Shown: positions 42,712 to 52,426, counted from the stretch's first letter. The stretch is DNA of 64,000 nt from Orenia marismortui DSM 5156 (GCF_000379025.1 NZ_KB900623.1:433327-497326), one strand, 5' to 3'. Notes: generated by a model from the sequence alone, not told the origin. A program made the numbers and translations.

Positions 42712-44151
42712 GTGCTGGAGGTTAAAGTAAAGTTAGATAATTTCAAAATAAGATGTGTTAAAATATTAATATTAATTTTTCTTAGTTTATTTTTAGCTAA
42801 AGAAGTTGATTTTAGAATATTAACTAGCTATATCTTTGAAATAGTTAAAAAAAGTTACTTATTTCATCTTAATTTTGTTTATGAAATTGAGATAATATCT
42901 GCCTTAGTAATAACTTTCATCTCTGCTGCAATATCTTTATTGTTAATTTATATGTATCTATTCAATAGAAGGTTAATTACTTTATGTGAAGTAAGCTTAT
43001 TTTCAGTGGCAGTTATAATGAATATATTTTATATAGAGTCAATAATAAAAGCAAATTATTTATCTATTAGCTTCAATGCTAAAGTCTATTTAATTATTTC
43101 AAATTTATATGTATTAACAGCTCTTTTATTAGATCGTCTTTATCAGAATAAAAAAATAAATAAGGTAAAAATATTGTTGGCAACTGTTGGGCTTTTTCTA
43201 CTTTTATTTTTAAATTTATTATCATATGATAGTTATTATTATTCTTTGACTATATTATCGTTGAGATCTTTATTATTTGTGATTGTTGGCTTTAATATTA
43301 CTATTTATAAGCTGAAGGATGAAAAGCAAAGTGAACTATTAATATTGAGAGTGATGAAACTTATTTTAATAAATAATTTAATTTCATTTCTTGAGTTTAA
43401 TACATCTAGCCATATAAATATTATTACATCTATAATTAGAGTAATAGCGTATTTATATTTGTTTAAGGTTAAGTTTGCTCAAGAAATTATTAATGCTATT
43501 TCTTCTAAAGATAAGCTTAAAGAAAGAGATAAAGAAATTAGATTATATAAGAAGAATATTAATAATCTTAGAATAGCAAGACATGATTTTAAGAATCAAT
43601 TACAAACTATACATACAATGGTACAGTTAAATAAAATCGAAGAAGTAAAAGAGTATATTCTTGATTTAAATTTAGAATTAAACAATTTAAGTAGTAATAT
43701 AATAGAAGATAATATATTATCAGCAGTTTTATTGCCTAAGAAAGAAAAGGCTTTAGAGATGGGAATCAGTTTTGATATTAAGGTAAATACTGATTTAAAG
43801 CAGATCAGTATTGCTCGAAGTAAATTGTTTAAATTATTATTTAATTTAATAGACAATTCATTAGATGTATTAGTTGATTCTATACAAGAAAATAAAGAAA
43901 TAAAGGTTATAATATCTGATGATGGTAAAAATGTTAGCTTACATGTTTATAATAATGGGCCAGCAATTTCTGATGAACTTATGGATCATATTTTTAAACC
44001 TGGATATTCAACTAAAGGAAAGGATAGAGGTTTTGGTTTATATATAGTTAAGAGTTTGGTGGAGAATTATGGAGGGAGACTCAAGGTTGAAAGTGAAGAA
44101 AACTATGGAACTAGATTTGTATGTTCTTTTCCTAAAATTTTTAGTGTTTAA
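42712..44151 (+). CDS. Orphan membrane sensor histidine kinase, first copy
   Basis: 479 residues. N-terminal 7-8 hydrophobic segments (to about residue 250) reminiscent of MASE3-type membrane sensors, a coiled linker, then the phosphoacceptor helix RHDFKNQLQTIHTMVQ (His291) of the Spo0B/DcuS/AgrC kind, and an HATPase domain with N-box LIDNSLD and G-box GFGLYIVKSL. No response regulator lies nearby. GTG start after AAAGGTGAT. Ligand unknown; a feed into a sporulation-type phosphorelay is possible but unproven. Confidence 0.85.
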   Translation: MLEVKVKLDNFKIRCVKILILIFLSLFLAKEVDFRILTSYIFEIVKKSYLFHLNFVYEIEIISALVITFISAAISLLLIYMYLFNRRLITLCEVSLFSVAVIMNIFYIESIIKANYLSISFNAKVYLIISNLYVLTALLLDRLYQNKKINKVKILLATVGLFLLLFLNLLSYDSYYYSLTILSLRSLLFVIVGFNITIYKLKDEKQSELLILRVMKLILINNLISFLEFNTSSHINIITSIIRVIAYLYLFKVKFAQEIINAISSKDKLKERDKEIRLYKKNINNLRIARHDFKNQLQTIHTMVQLNKIEEVKEYILDLNLELNNLSSNIIEDNILSAVLLPKKEKALEMGISFDIKVNTDLKQISIARSKLFKLLFNLIDNSLDVLVDSIQENKEIKVIISDDGKNVSLHVYNNGPAISDELMDHIFKPGYSTKGKDRGFGLYIVKSLVENYGGRLKVESEENYGTRFVCSFPKIFSV

Positions 44152-44360
44152 TTAGTAAAAACATATTGTCTTTAGTACTGTTATCCAATTTAATATTAAT
44201 ATAACTTTGGTTTTAAAGTTCGATGACTATATTTAATTGCTGTTTGAAAATGATAAATTATAATAGTATTTATAATCTTATTTTAAAAAAAGATAATTTT
44301 TGGGTTTTAAATCTAAGATTTTTAAATAATTAAAGGTTTTTATATTAAGATAGAGAAAAA

Positions 44361-44394
44361 ATAAATTATAGATGGTATACCATCTATAATTTAT
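44361..44394. promoter_or_regulatory. 34-base perfect palindrome before the second kinase gene
   Basis: Two 17-base arms (44361-44377 and 44378-44394) with no loop, 18 bases before the start codon and 9 bases before the ribosome site. No T-run follows, so it is not a normal terminator. An operator or an mRNA hairpin affecting translation is likely. The rest of the 260-base gap shows nothing further. Confidence 0.6.
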
Positions 44395-44411
44395 AAAAGA
44401 TAGGTGTTATT

Positions 44412-45881
44412 ATGCAATTAAGCAAAGAAAAATTATTAACTTTCAATCTAAGATATATCAGTGCTTTATTTTTAGCAATAATATTATTTTTGATGCTTCA
44501 ATTTATGTATCATCAAGTAGTAATTGACTTTTTAGAAGAATATGATTTTTTTAATATAAGTTTTTATAATTTATCAGAATTTATTTTAGAAATTTCAATT
44601 GTACTAATTTGTTGGAATATATTTTTGTTATTGATTTTTTCATATAAATATACTAATAATTTAAGAAATCTGTTTGTTTCAGTTAGTTTTTTATTTGCAG
44701 GGACAATGAATATAATTCATGCTATTTTAGTTTTTAGTGATTCATATTTAAAGTATAATTCTAGTTCAGAGGTCTTTTCTATAAGCGCTAGATTAATAGT
44801 AGTTATTGCTGTATTATTTAGTTGGTTAGTTAAAGATAGGGAAAAGTATAATTTATATTATATCTCCTTTTCTATTTTAATTAGTTTTCTTTCCTCAATA
44901 ACTATATCTTATGTTTTATTTAAATTATGGATGACTTATGAAGGAATAATCCTAATTATTAAATTTGTTTTAATTATAATGTTAGTCTTTAATATTAGGT
45001 TATATAATAGAGAATTTTTATCTAGGAATGATAATTCCAGCTTGTATATAGCTAAAGGATTTATATTTTTACTATTAAGTGAAGCACTATCCCTGTTTCA
45101 GGTAGATGTATTTAGTTCATTATATTTCTTGCTTCATTTATATAAGTTTATTGCTTTTTATTATATTTTCAAAAGTATTTTTATTGATGAAATTACAGAA
45201 GGTATATTAGCTAAAAAAGAAGTTGATCTCAAGAATATAAAATTGGAGTTAAAAGAAGAAAAGATTAAAGATCTAAGAGTTCAAAGGCATGATTTTAAAA
45301 ACCAATTACAGACAATTTATACTATGATTCAAATGGATAAATTTCAAGAGGCTGAGGAGTATATTAAAGAATTACATATTGATTTAGATTTTATGGATAC
45401 AAAAGTCTTGAAGGACAATATATTATATTCCGTTTTCTTACCTAAAAAACAAGAGGCAATAAAACGAGGGATAGATTTAAAGATTAAGATGGATGTAGAT
45501 CTTTCAATGATTATTATACCTAATAATAAGATAATTAAGATTCTATTTAATTTAATAGACAATGCTATTGATGCTTTAGGTGAAGTTGATATTCAAAATA
45601 AAAAGATTATGGTTGAATTAATGGATAGAGATAATAGTATTTATATGATAGTTTACAATAATGGAGCAACTATATCAGATGATCTTATGATTAGTAATAT
45701 TTTTGAACCAGGATATTCAACTAAAGGAGAAAATAGGGGGTTTGGATTATACATAGTAAAATCTTTATTAGAGGAATATGGTGGAGAGATCAATGTAAAG
45801 AGTAAAAGAGATAATGGAACTTCATTTATATGCAAGCTACCTAAAAGGAATCAAGAATTAAGTATTAAGTATAATTTATAA
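44412..45881 (+). CDS. Orphan membrane sensor histidine kinase, second copy
   Basis: 489 residues, paralogue of the preceding kinase with the same order: MASE3-like membrane region (LSEFILEISIVLICWNIF, FLFAGTMNIIHAILVF, SISARLIVVIAVLFSWLV), acceptor RHDFKNQLQTIYTMIQ (His293), N-box LIDNAIDALGE and G-box GFGLYIVKSLLEEYGGE. Membrane parts have diverged more than the kinase parts, suggesting duplication followed by change of signal. No partner regulator nearby. Confidence 0.86.
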   Translation: MQLSKEKLLTFNLRYISALFLAIILFLMLQFMYHQVVIDFLEEYDFFNISFYNLSEFILEISIVLICWNIFLLLIFSYKYTNNLRNLFVSVSFLFAGTMNIIHAILVFSDSYLKYNSSSEVFSISARLIVVIAVLFSWLVKDREKYNLYYISFSILISFLSSITISYVLFKLWMTYEGIILIIKFVLIIMLVFNIRLYNREFLSRNDNSSLYIAKGFIFLLLSEALSLFQVDVFSSLYFLLHLYKFIAFYYIFKSIFIDEITEGILAKKEVDLKNIKLELKEEKIKDLRVQRHDFKNQLQTIYTMIQMDKFQEAEEYIKELHIDLDFMDTKVLKDNILYSVFLPKKQEAIKRGIDLKIKMDVDLSMIIIPNNKIIKILFNLIDNAIDALGEVDIQNKKIMVELMDRDNSIYMIVYNNGATISDDLMISNIFEPGYSTKGENRGFGLYIVKSLLEEYGGEINVKSKRDNGTSFICKLPKRNQELSIKYNL

Positions 45882-45901
45882 TTAGCAAAAAATAATTGGA
45901 G

Positions 45902-47451
45902 CTTAGTGTAAAATAAGTGTAGGTAAATTTAATCAAAAAATTAGAAAAAGGACTCCTCTTTTGATAAAGTGTTAAGTACCTAATCAAAACACATCAAGGA
46001 GGAGTCCCTATGGATACAATTATACAGCAGTTTGGAGAAAAAATTAAGGATAATTCAGAAGAATTTTTAAAAAATATTCTATTGAGTGATAAAGAAGATA
46101 TTTCAGACTTTATAAATACTCTAAGAAAAGACTTTGATGAATTAGGTAAAGAGTTGTGTAAGTATATTATAGAAGTAATAGATGAAGTAATTAAGGAAAG
46201 TCCTGAGCGTAAAAAGAATTGGAAGATAGTAAGAAAAAAGAAGAGAAAATTGATAACAGAGTTTGGTGAAGTTGAATTTGAGAGAAGGTATTATAAATCT
46301 AAGTTCAATAAAGAGTATGAACATTTAGCAGATAAAAAATTAGGTATAGATAAGTATCAAAGGATAGATACTGGCTTAGAAGCAAAGATAGTAGATTTAT
46401 CAATTGATAAATCTTACGCCAAAGTAGGAGAGGAAGTAGTGAATAATTTAACTATAACAGGTCAAACAGTTATGAATAAAATAAGAAAATTAGGTAAAAT
46501 AGAAAACGATAAATTAAGTAATCCGAAAGCAAAAAGAAAGATTGATTATTTATATATAGAAGCTGATGAAGACCATGTTTCTTTGCAAAACGGGAAGAAT
46601 GCTGTACCAAGATTAGTTTATGTTCATGAAGGAATTATTAAAGAAAATGGTAGAAATAAGTTAAAGAACAGTTATTCCTTTTCAGGTATGTATAACAAGT
46701 CGGAAGACTTGTGGCTAGAAATTATGGACTATATAGAGGATAATTACGACTTTGATAGCATAAAGCAGATTTATATTGCAGGAGATGGGGCACTTTGGAT
46801 TAAAGAGGGTTTAAAGTGGTTGCCTAAAAGTAAGCAGATACTAGATAGATATCATTTAAATAAGTATGTTTTAAAGGCTACAGGACATGCCCAAAAGCTT
46901 AGATTTGATCTTTGGCAAGGAATAAATAATTTAGATAAAGTACAGATAAAAGAGATATTTAGTGAATTGATATCTCAAGCTGAAAAGGAATCTAAGAAGA
47001 AAGCGATAAGACAAAGTAGAAGCTATATTTATAATAACTGGGCTGGAATAGTAAACTATTATAAAGATGAAAATGCTATTGGTTGTAGTGCTGAAGGTCA
47101 TGTTAGTCATATATTATCAGATAGATTAAGTTCAAGACCAATGGGTTGGTCTGAAGTAGGAGTAGATCAGATGGCAAGATTAAGGTCTTTTAAATTTAAT
47201 GGAGGAACAGAATACGAATTAAAAGAAATTATTCTAGAGAAAGCAAGAAAAGAGCAAAAAGAAGAAAAAATAGTGGAAATAGAATCAAAAGTAGTGAAAA
47301 ATAATTTGAAAAAGAAATTTGCTGAACCAAGCAATAATATCCCAAGTATAAATAAAGGAGTAAGAACTAGACTGTTTAAAGCAGTAAAGTCATTGCTTTA
47401 ATTATCAAAAGAGGAGTTTTAAACTTTTACCTACAGAAACTTGACACTATC
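45902..47451 (+). mobile_element. Intact ISLre2-family insertion sequence with 9-bp target duplication
   Basis: 1,550 bp. Left end CTTAGTGTAAAATAAGTGTA and right end (minus strand) GATAGTGTCAAGTTTCTGTA are imperfect inverted repeats, both continuing with GGTAAA and later CTCCTCTTTTGATAA. The flanks carry a direct repeat TAATTGGAG at 45893-45901 and 47452-47460, the 9-bp duplication known for this family. The perfect duplication and open transposase point to recent insertion. Confidence 0.92.
46010..47401 (+). CDS. ISLre2-family transposase (UPF0236)
   Basis: 463 residues, uninterrupted and of normal length. Recognisable blocks: EFGEVEFERRYY near residue 85, YIEADEDHVSLQ, YIAGDGALWIKEG, LDRYHLNKYV, and CSAEGHVSHILSDRLSSRPMGWS, carrying the acidic residues thought to form the catalytic site. 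Ribosome site AAGGAGGAG. Only gene of the element. Confidence 0.93.
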   Translation: MDTIIQQFGEKIKDNSEEFLKNILLSDKEDISDFINTLRKDFDELGKELCKYIIEVIDEVIKESPERKKNWKIVRKKKRKLITEFGEVEFERRYYKSKFNKEYEHLADKKLGIDKYQRIDTGLEAKIVDLSIDKSYAKVGEEVVNNLTITGQTVMNKIRKLGKIENDKLSNPKAKRKIDYLYIEADEDHVSLQNGKNAVPRLVYVHEGIIKENGRNKLKNSYSFSGMYNKSEDLWLEIMDYIEDNYDFDSIKQIYIAGDGALWIKEGLKWLPKSKQILDRYHLNKYVLKATGHAQKLRFDLWQGINNLDKVQIKEIFSELISQAEKESKKKAIRQSRSYIYNNWAGIVNYYKDENAIGCSAEGHVSHILSDRLSSRPMGWSEVGVDQMARLRSFKFNGGTEYELKEIILEKARKEQKEEKIVEIESKVVKNNLKKKFAEPSNNIPSINKGVRTRLFKAVKSLL

Positions 47452-47467
47452 TAATTGGAGAAAGAAG

Positions 47468-47496
47468 TTGACAAGATTTAAGTATTATGATAGTAT
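47468..47496 (+). promoter_or_regulatory. Sigma-A promoter of the pyrBCF-carAB-pyrKD operon
   Basis: TTGACA at 47468-47473, 17-nt spacer, TAGTAT at 47491-47496. The insertion sequence ends 16 bases upstream, leaving the promoter complete. Confidence 0.8.
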
Positions 47497-47530
47497 TTTT
47501 TATAACAACAGAATAAAAAGTTTTCTTTTA

Positions 47531-47704
47531 AATTAGTCCTGTGAGACTAGTAAAGAGATGAGATTTAATTATAACTTTAAAGTTATGTTTTGATTTGATT
47601 GTTACAATCAATATCTTTAAAGCTATTATAAATTTTTAAATTAAGACTTAAGATTATTAAAAGGTCTTCTTACTAGTAAACTGGCTGGTGGGGGGATTTT
47701 TTTA
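47531..47704 (+). promoter_or_regulatory. First of two tandem PyrR attenuators before pyrB
   Basis: PyrR hairpin AGTCCTGTGAGACT at 47535-47548 (one change from consensus). The terminator stem UCUUCUUACUAG (47665-47676) pairs with CUGGUGGGGGGA (47685-47696) through several G-U pairs, then seven T. AGACTAGTAAAGAG is the competing antiterminator strand. Confidence 0.85.
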
Positions 47705-47752
47705 TTATTAATAAAGAATTAAATAACTCTTAAAAATTAAATAAAGACCTTT

Positions 47753-47876
47753 AAGTTAATCCAGAGAGATTAACAAGGATCGTTGATTATAATAGAAGAG
47801 GGTATAACTATACCTTCATATTATAATGAATTTACAAAATTTCCTTGTCGGTTTTTCTGGCAAGGAAATTTTTTAT
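47753..47876 (+). promoter_or_regulatory. Second tandem PyrR attenuator before pyrB
   Basis: PyrR hairpin AATCCAGAGAGATT at 47758-47771. Terminator AATTTCCTTG (47838-47847) with CAAGGAAATT (47861-47870) and TTTTTT. AACAAGGA near 47773 can pair with TCCTTG as antiterminator. Confidence 0.9.
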
Positions 47877-47939
47877 TATAAATATTATAACTTATATATA
47901 TAGGCCTTAACATTAATAATATAATTTGGAGGTATAAAG

Positions 47940-48872
47940 ATGGGATTATTAAAAAATAAGGATTTATTAGGTTTAGAAAATTTAAGTAGCTCAGAAATAG
48001 AATTGATTTTGGAAACAGCTAAATCTATGAAGGATGTTTTAAATAGACCGATCAAGAAAGTACCCACTTTAAGAGGAAAGTTAGTGGTTAACCTTTTTTA
48101 TGAGCCTAGTACTAGGACAAGTTCTTCATTTAGCTTGGCTGCTAAAAGGTTAAGTGCCGATGGAATGGGTTTATCAGTTAAAACTAGTAGTGTTACTAAA
48201 GGAGAAAGTTTGGTAGATACAGCTAAAACTTTAAAGGCCTTAGGAGCAGATGCAGTAGTAATTCGTCATGGAATACCAGGAGCTGCAAAACTATTAGCAG
48301 AGACAATAGATATTCCTGTATTAAATGCTGGTGATGGTGCCCATGAACATCCTACTCAAGCATTACTTGATATCTATACTATTAACGAGAGAAAGGGAGA
48401 TATAAAAGGGCAGAAAGTAGCTATTGTAGGAGATATCAGGCATAGTCGTGTAGCACGATCAAATATTTGGGGATTAAATAAGTTAGGAGCTGAGGTAAGG
48501 TTAATTGGGCCAAGCACTTTAATGCCAATAGGAATAGAAAGGATGGGAGTTAAGGTATATACAAATTTAGAAGAAGGGATTAAAGATGTAAATGTAATTA
48601 ACTTATTAAGGATTCAAAGAGAGCGGCAGAACAAAGGTTTCTTCCCTAGTATTAAGGAGTATACTAAGCGTTATGGATTGAGAAAAGAACATTTAAACCT
48701 GGCTGCTGATGATGTAACAGTAATGCATCCAGGACCAATTAATAGAGGGATTGAAATTTCATCAGAACTTGCTTATGGAGAAGAAGCGGTAATTGAAGAT
48801 CAAGTAACTAATGGAGTTGCTATTAGAATGGCTTTATTATATCTCTTGTTAGGAGGAAGTAAAAATGAATAA
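47940..48872 (+). CDS. pyrB: Aspartate carbamoyltransferase catalytic subunit
   Basis: 310 residues. Condenses carbamoyl phosphate and aspartate. Carbamoyl-phosphate site FYEPSTRTSSSF, HGIPG, HPTQALLD, and the aspartate loop RIQRERQ. No pyrI follows, so the unregulated trimer type as in Bacillus. Overlaps pyrC by 8 bases. Confidence 0.97.
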   Translation: MGLLKNKDLLGLENLSSSEIELILETAKSMKDVLNRPIKKVPTLRGKLVVNLFYEPSTRTSSSFSLAAKRLSADGMGLSVKTSSVTKGESLVDTAKTLKALGADAVVIRHGIPGAAKLLAETIDIPVLNAGDGAHEHPTQALLDIYTINERKGDIKGQKVAIVGDIRHSRVARSNIWGLNKLGAEVRLIGPSTLMPIGIERMGVKVYTNLEEGIKDVNVINLLRIQRERQNKGFFPSIKEYTKRYGLRKEHLNLAADDVTVMHPGPINRGIEISSELAYGEEAVIEDQVTNGVAIRMALLYLLLGGSKNE

Positions 48873-50148
48873 ATTATTATTAAAGAATGCTAAACTTGTT
48901 AATCCAGCCGAGAGTATTATTCAAGATCAAGATCTTTTAATTATAGATGGCAAGATTGCTAAGATTGAAAATGGCTTAAAAGCTAAAGGTGCAGATTTAA
49001 TAGATTTAAATGGTAAAATATTGTCTCCGGGCTTGATCGATATGCATGTTCATTTGCGTGAACCAGGTTTTGAACATAAAGAGACTATTAAAACTGGAAC
49101 TGAGGCAGCTGCCAAAGGTGGGTTTACCTCTGTAGCTTGTATGCCTAATACAAATCCAGTTATCGATAGCCAAATTTTAGTAGAGGGTTTACTATCAATT
49201 GCAAAAGAAGATGGCGTTGTTAATGTATATCCCATTGGAGCAATTACTAAAGGGAGTCAAGGTCAAGAGTTAGCTGAAATATCTAGTATGAAAGAAGCTG
49301 GGATAGTAGGAATTTCTGATGATGGTAGCCCAGTAATGAACTCTGAAATGATGAGATTAGCTTTAGAATATGCTAAAGATTTAGAATTAACAATAATTTC
49401 ACACTGTGAAGATGAGAATTTAGCTGGGTCAGGTGTTGTTAATCAAGGTTATTATTCAACTGTTACTGGATTAAATCCTATCCCATCATCTGCAGAGTCA
49501 GTAATGGTTGGAAGGGACATTTGTTTGGCAGAAGAGACTGGAACCAAAGTTCATATTGCCCATATAAGTACTAAAGAGAGTGTAGAATTAGTAAGACAAG
49601 CTAAAAAAAGAGGAGTTAAGATAAGCTGCGAGGTAACGCCACATCACTTTACTTTAACTGATGAGCTAATTACAAGCTTTGATACTAATACTAAGATGAA
49701 TCCTCCATTAAGAAGTAAGGAAGATGTGGCTGCAATTAAAGAAGGATTAAAGGATGGGACTATTGATGTAATAGCAACCGATCATGCACCACATAGTGTC
49801 GAGGAAAAGGATGTAGAATATAATTATGCTCCTTTTGGAATTATAGGTCTAGAAACTGCCTTAGCTTTGGTAGTGAGTGAATTGATAGAGCCAGGTATTT
49901 TAACTTTGGAAGAGGCACTAGCCAAGTTGACAGTTAATCCTGCTAAAATTTTAGGGTTAGATAAAGCTAAGATAGAGGTTGGAGCAGATGCAGATTTAAC
50001 GGTTATTGATATAGATGATGAGTGGAAGTTAAGATCTGAAGATTTAGTATCCAAATCAAAGAATACACCTTTTATAGATTATAACTTAAAAGGGAGAACT
50101 GTGATGACTATTGTAGGGGGAGAAATCGTTTATAGCAGTGATGAGTAA
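48865..50148 (+). CDS. pyrC: Dihydroorotase (class I)
   Basis: 427 residues. Zinc ligands: DMHVHLREPG, the histidines in ISHCEDE and HIAHIST, and the aspartate in ATDHAPHS. Cyclises carbamoyl aspartate to dihydroorotate. Its last codons form part of a family A repeat. Confidence 0.97.
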   Translation: MNKLLLKNAKLVNPAESIIQDQDLLIIDGKIAKIENGLKAKGADLIDLNGKILSPGLIDMHVHLREPGFEHKETIKTGTEAAAKGGFTSVACMPNTNPVIDSQILVEGLLSIAKEDGVVNVYPIGAITKGSQGQELAEISSMKEAGIVGISDDGSPVMNSEMMRLALEYAKDLELTIISHCEDENLAGSGVVNQGYYSTVTGLNPIPSSAESVMVGRDICLAEETGTKVHIAHISTKESVELVRQAKKRGVKISCEVTPHHFTLTDELITSFDTNTKMNPPLRSKEDVAAIKEGLKDGTIDVIATDHAPHSVEEKDVEYNYAPFGIIGLETALALVVSELIEPGILTLEEALAKLTVNPAKILGLDKAKIEVGADADLTVIDIDDEWKLRSEDLVSKSKNTPFIDYNLKGRTVMTIVGGEIVYSSDE

Positions 50149-50302
50149 CAGGTAACGAGTGACAAGTTAAAGTTAGTAAAAAATATACTGAAGATTTTCT
50201 ATTCTGAAAACTTCTAATATGCTTAGTGATTAAAGAATTTTAAATTTGACCTGATCAAGTTCGCTATTTGTTACTCATTACTAGTCACTAGTTACTGAAC
50301 TT
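50138..50302. repeat. Split family A inverted repeat between pyrC and pyrF
   Basis: Left arm (50138-50172: GTGATGAGTAACAGGTAACG) overlaps the pyrC stop; right arm (50266-50302) read on the minus strand is CAGTAACTAGTGACTAGTAA. About 90 AT-rich bases lie between them. Confidence 0.6.
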
Positions 50303-50320
50303 AAAAGGGGAGTGAATTAG

Positions 50321-51265
50321 ATGAATTTTGCAGATAGATTAATGGAGAAGATAGACCAAAAGCAGAGCCATGTATGTGTTGGATTGGATCCTAGATTAAA
50401 TCAAATTCCAGAAAATATCAAGGATAAAGCAATAAAAAACTATGGTAAAACAACAGAAGCAGTGGCTAAATCTTTTTTAGAGTTCAATAAAGGTATTATT
50501 GATGCAGTAGCAGAGCATACAGCAATAGTTAAACCTCAAATGGCTTTTTATGAACAGTATGGTTATTGGGGAGTCAAAGCTTTTGAAGATACTGTAGCTT
50601 ATGCTAAAGATTCTGGGTTATTAGTGATTAGCGATGCCAAAAGAAATGATATAGGGTCTACTGCTAAAGCTTATGCAGATGGACATCTAGGTAGGCCAGA
50701 TTTCTGGGAAGGAGAGACTTTAGTAAATAAAGCTGATTCTTTAACAGTAACTCCTTATTTAGGGTCAGATGGAATTATACCTTTTGTAGATAGTTGCCAA
50801 GAACATGATAAAGGAATCTTTACTTTAGTTAAGACCTCAAACCCTTCTTCTGGAGAATTACAGGACCTAGTAACAAAGGCTGATAGCAGAATTTATGAGG
50901 AAATAGCCAAATTGGTTGTTTGCTGGGGAGAAGAGCTAATAGGAGAAAGGGGATATAGCTCTATTGGTGCAGTAGTAGGAGCTACTTATCCTTCAGAGGC
51001 TAGAACTTTAAGAGAGATAATGGTCAATAATTATTTCTTAGTACCAGGTTATGGAGCTCAAGGAGGAAGCGCTGATGATGTGATTGATTGCTTTAATGAT
51101 GATGGTTATGGAGCAGTAGTGAACTCTTCTCGTGGTATTATATTTGCTTATCAACAGAAAAGATATAGTAATGATTATAAAGAGGCAGCAAAGCAAGCAG
51201 TAATTGAAATGAAAGAGGCTATAAATAATTCTTTAGCTAAAGAAGATAAGTTAGCGTGGCAATAA
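50321..51265 (+). CDS. pyrF: Orotidine 5'-phosphate decarboxylase, type 2
   Basis: 314 residues, the longer type 2 form. Active-site array DAKRNDIGSTA with Lys and Asp, N-terminal CVGLDPRLNQIP, and the phosphate loop VPGYGAQGG. Final step to UMP. Sits in the pyr operon between pyrC and carA. Confidence 0.95.
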   Translation: MNFADRLMEKIDQKQSHVCVGLDPRLNQIPENIKDKAIKNYGKTTEAVAKSFLEFNKGIIDAVAEHTAIVKPQMAFYEQYGYWGVKAFEDTVAYAKDSGLLVISDAKRNDIGSTAKAYADGHLGRPDFWEGETLVNKADSLTVTPYLGSDGIIPFVDSCQEHDKGIFTLVKTSNPSSGELQDLVTKADSRIYEEIAKLVVCWGEELIGERGYSSIGAVVGATYPSEARTLREIMVNNYFLVPGYGAQGGSADDVIDCFNDDGYGAVVNSSRGIIFAYQQKRYSNDYKEAAKQAVIEMKEAINNSLAKEDKLAWQ

Positions 51266-51352
51266 GGGTTTACAAAGTAGTTTAAATGCTGTATAATAAT
51301 ACAAACAAACTAATAAATATACAGAAGTAGTTATAAAAGAGGAGGTTAGGCT

Positions 51353-52426
51353 ATGAAGGTTAGATTAATATTAGAAGATGGAACTGTTTTTCATGGGATG
51401 AGTTTTGGAGCAGATAGAGAGGTTAGTGGTGAGATAGTTTTTAATACAAGTATGACTGGATATCAAGAAATCTTAACAGATCCTTCTTATAAAGGTGAAA
51501 TTGTAACTATGACATATCCTTTAATAGGAAATTATGGTGTTAATCAAGGGGATGTAGAATCATATGCTTCTCATGTGAATGGTTTTATAGTAAAAGAGTT
51601 TTGTACTGAACCAAGTAACTGGCGTAAAGAGTCAACAATAAAAGATTATTTAAAAGAGAATGATATTGTAGGAATAACAGGAATTGATACTCGAGCATTG
51701 ACTAAATTATTAAGAACTGAAGGAACAATGAAGGGGATTATTACAAGTGAGGATTTGCCAGAATCAGAATTAATTCAAAAGGCTAAAGATGCACCAGGTT
51801 TATCTGGTAGAGATTTGGTTTCTGAAGTTACAACTAAAGAGATTTATACTAAAGGAAACGGTAAGCAATATAAGGTAGTTCTAATAGATTGTGGAGCCAA
51901 GAAGAATATAGTTCGTTCTTTAGTAGGGAGAGATTGTGAGGTAACAGTAGTACCAGCAACTACGAAAGCACAGGAAATCTTAAGTTATAATCCAGATGGA
52001 ATTATGTTATCTAATGGACCAGGTGATCCACAAGATGCTAGCTATGTAGTTGAGACAGTTAAAGAATTATTAGGCAAAAAGCCTATCTTTGGGATCTGCT
52101 TAGGTCATCAAATTTTAGGATTAGCTTGTGGAGCAGATACTTACAAATTAAAGTTTGGACACAGGGGAGCAAATCACCCAGTAAAAGATTTAGCAACTAA
52201 TCGAGTTTATATTACTTCTCAGAATCATGGATTTGCTATAAAGGAAGATTCAGTTGAAGATTTAGATATAGTTGTTACCCATATTAATGTTAATGATGGA
52301 ACAGTTGAAGGGATTATGCATAAAGAGTTGCCAGCCTTTTCAGTGCAGTATCACCCAGAAGCATCACCTGGACCTGAAGACTCACATTATTTATTCGATA
52401 GATTTATTGATATGATGAATAATTAA
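51353..52426 (+). CDS. carA: Carbamoyl-phosphate synthase small (glutaminase) subunit
   Basis: 357 residues. Class I glutaminase with the nucleophilic cysteine in FGICLGHQILG and the His/Glu pair in QYHPEASPGP. Delivers ammonia to CarB. Its placement in the pyr operon indicates the pyrimidine-specific enzyme (PyrAA of Bacillus). Confidence 0.96.
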   Translation: MKVRLILEDGTVFHGMSFGADREVSGEIVFNTSMTGYQEILTDPSYKGEIVTMTYPLIGNYGVNQGDVESYASHVNGFIVKEFCTEPSNWRKESTIKDYLKENDIVGITGIDTRALTKLLRTEGTMKGIITSEDLPESELIQKAKDAPGLSGRDLVSEVTTKEIYTKGNGKQYKVVLIDCGAKKNIVRSLVGRDCEVTVVPATTKAQEILSYNPDGIMLSNGPGDPQDASYVVETVKELLGKKPIFGICLGHQILGLACGADTYKLKFGHRGANHPVKDLATNRVYITSQNHGFAIKEDSVEDLDIVVTHINVNDGTVEGIMHKELPAFSVQYHPEASPGPEDSHYLFDRFIDMMNN

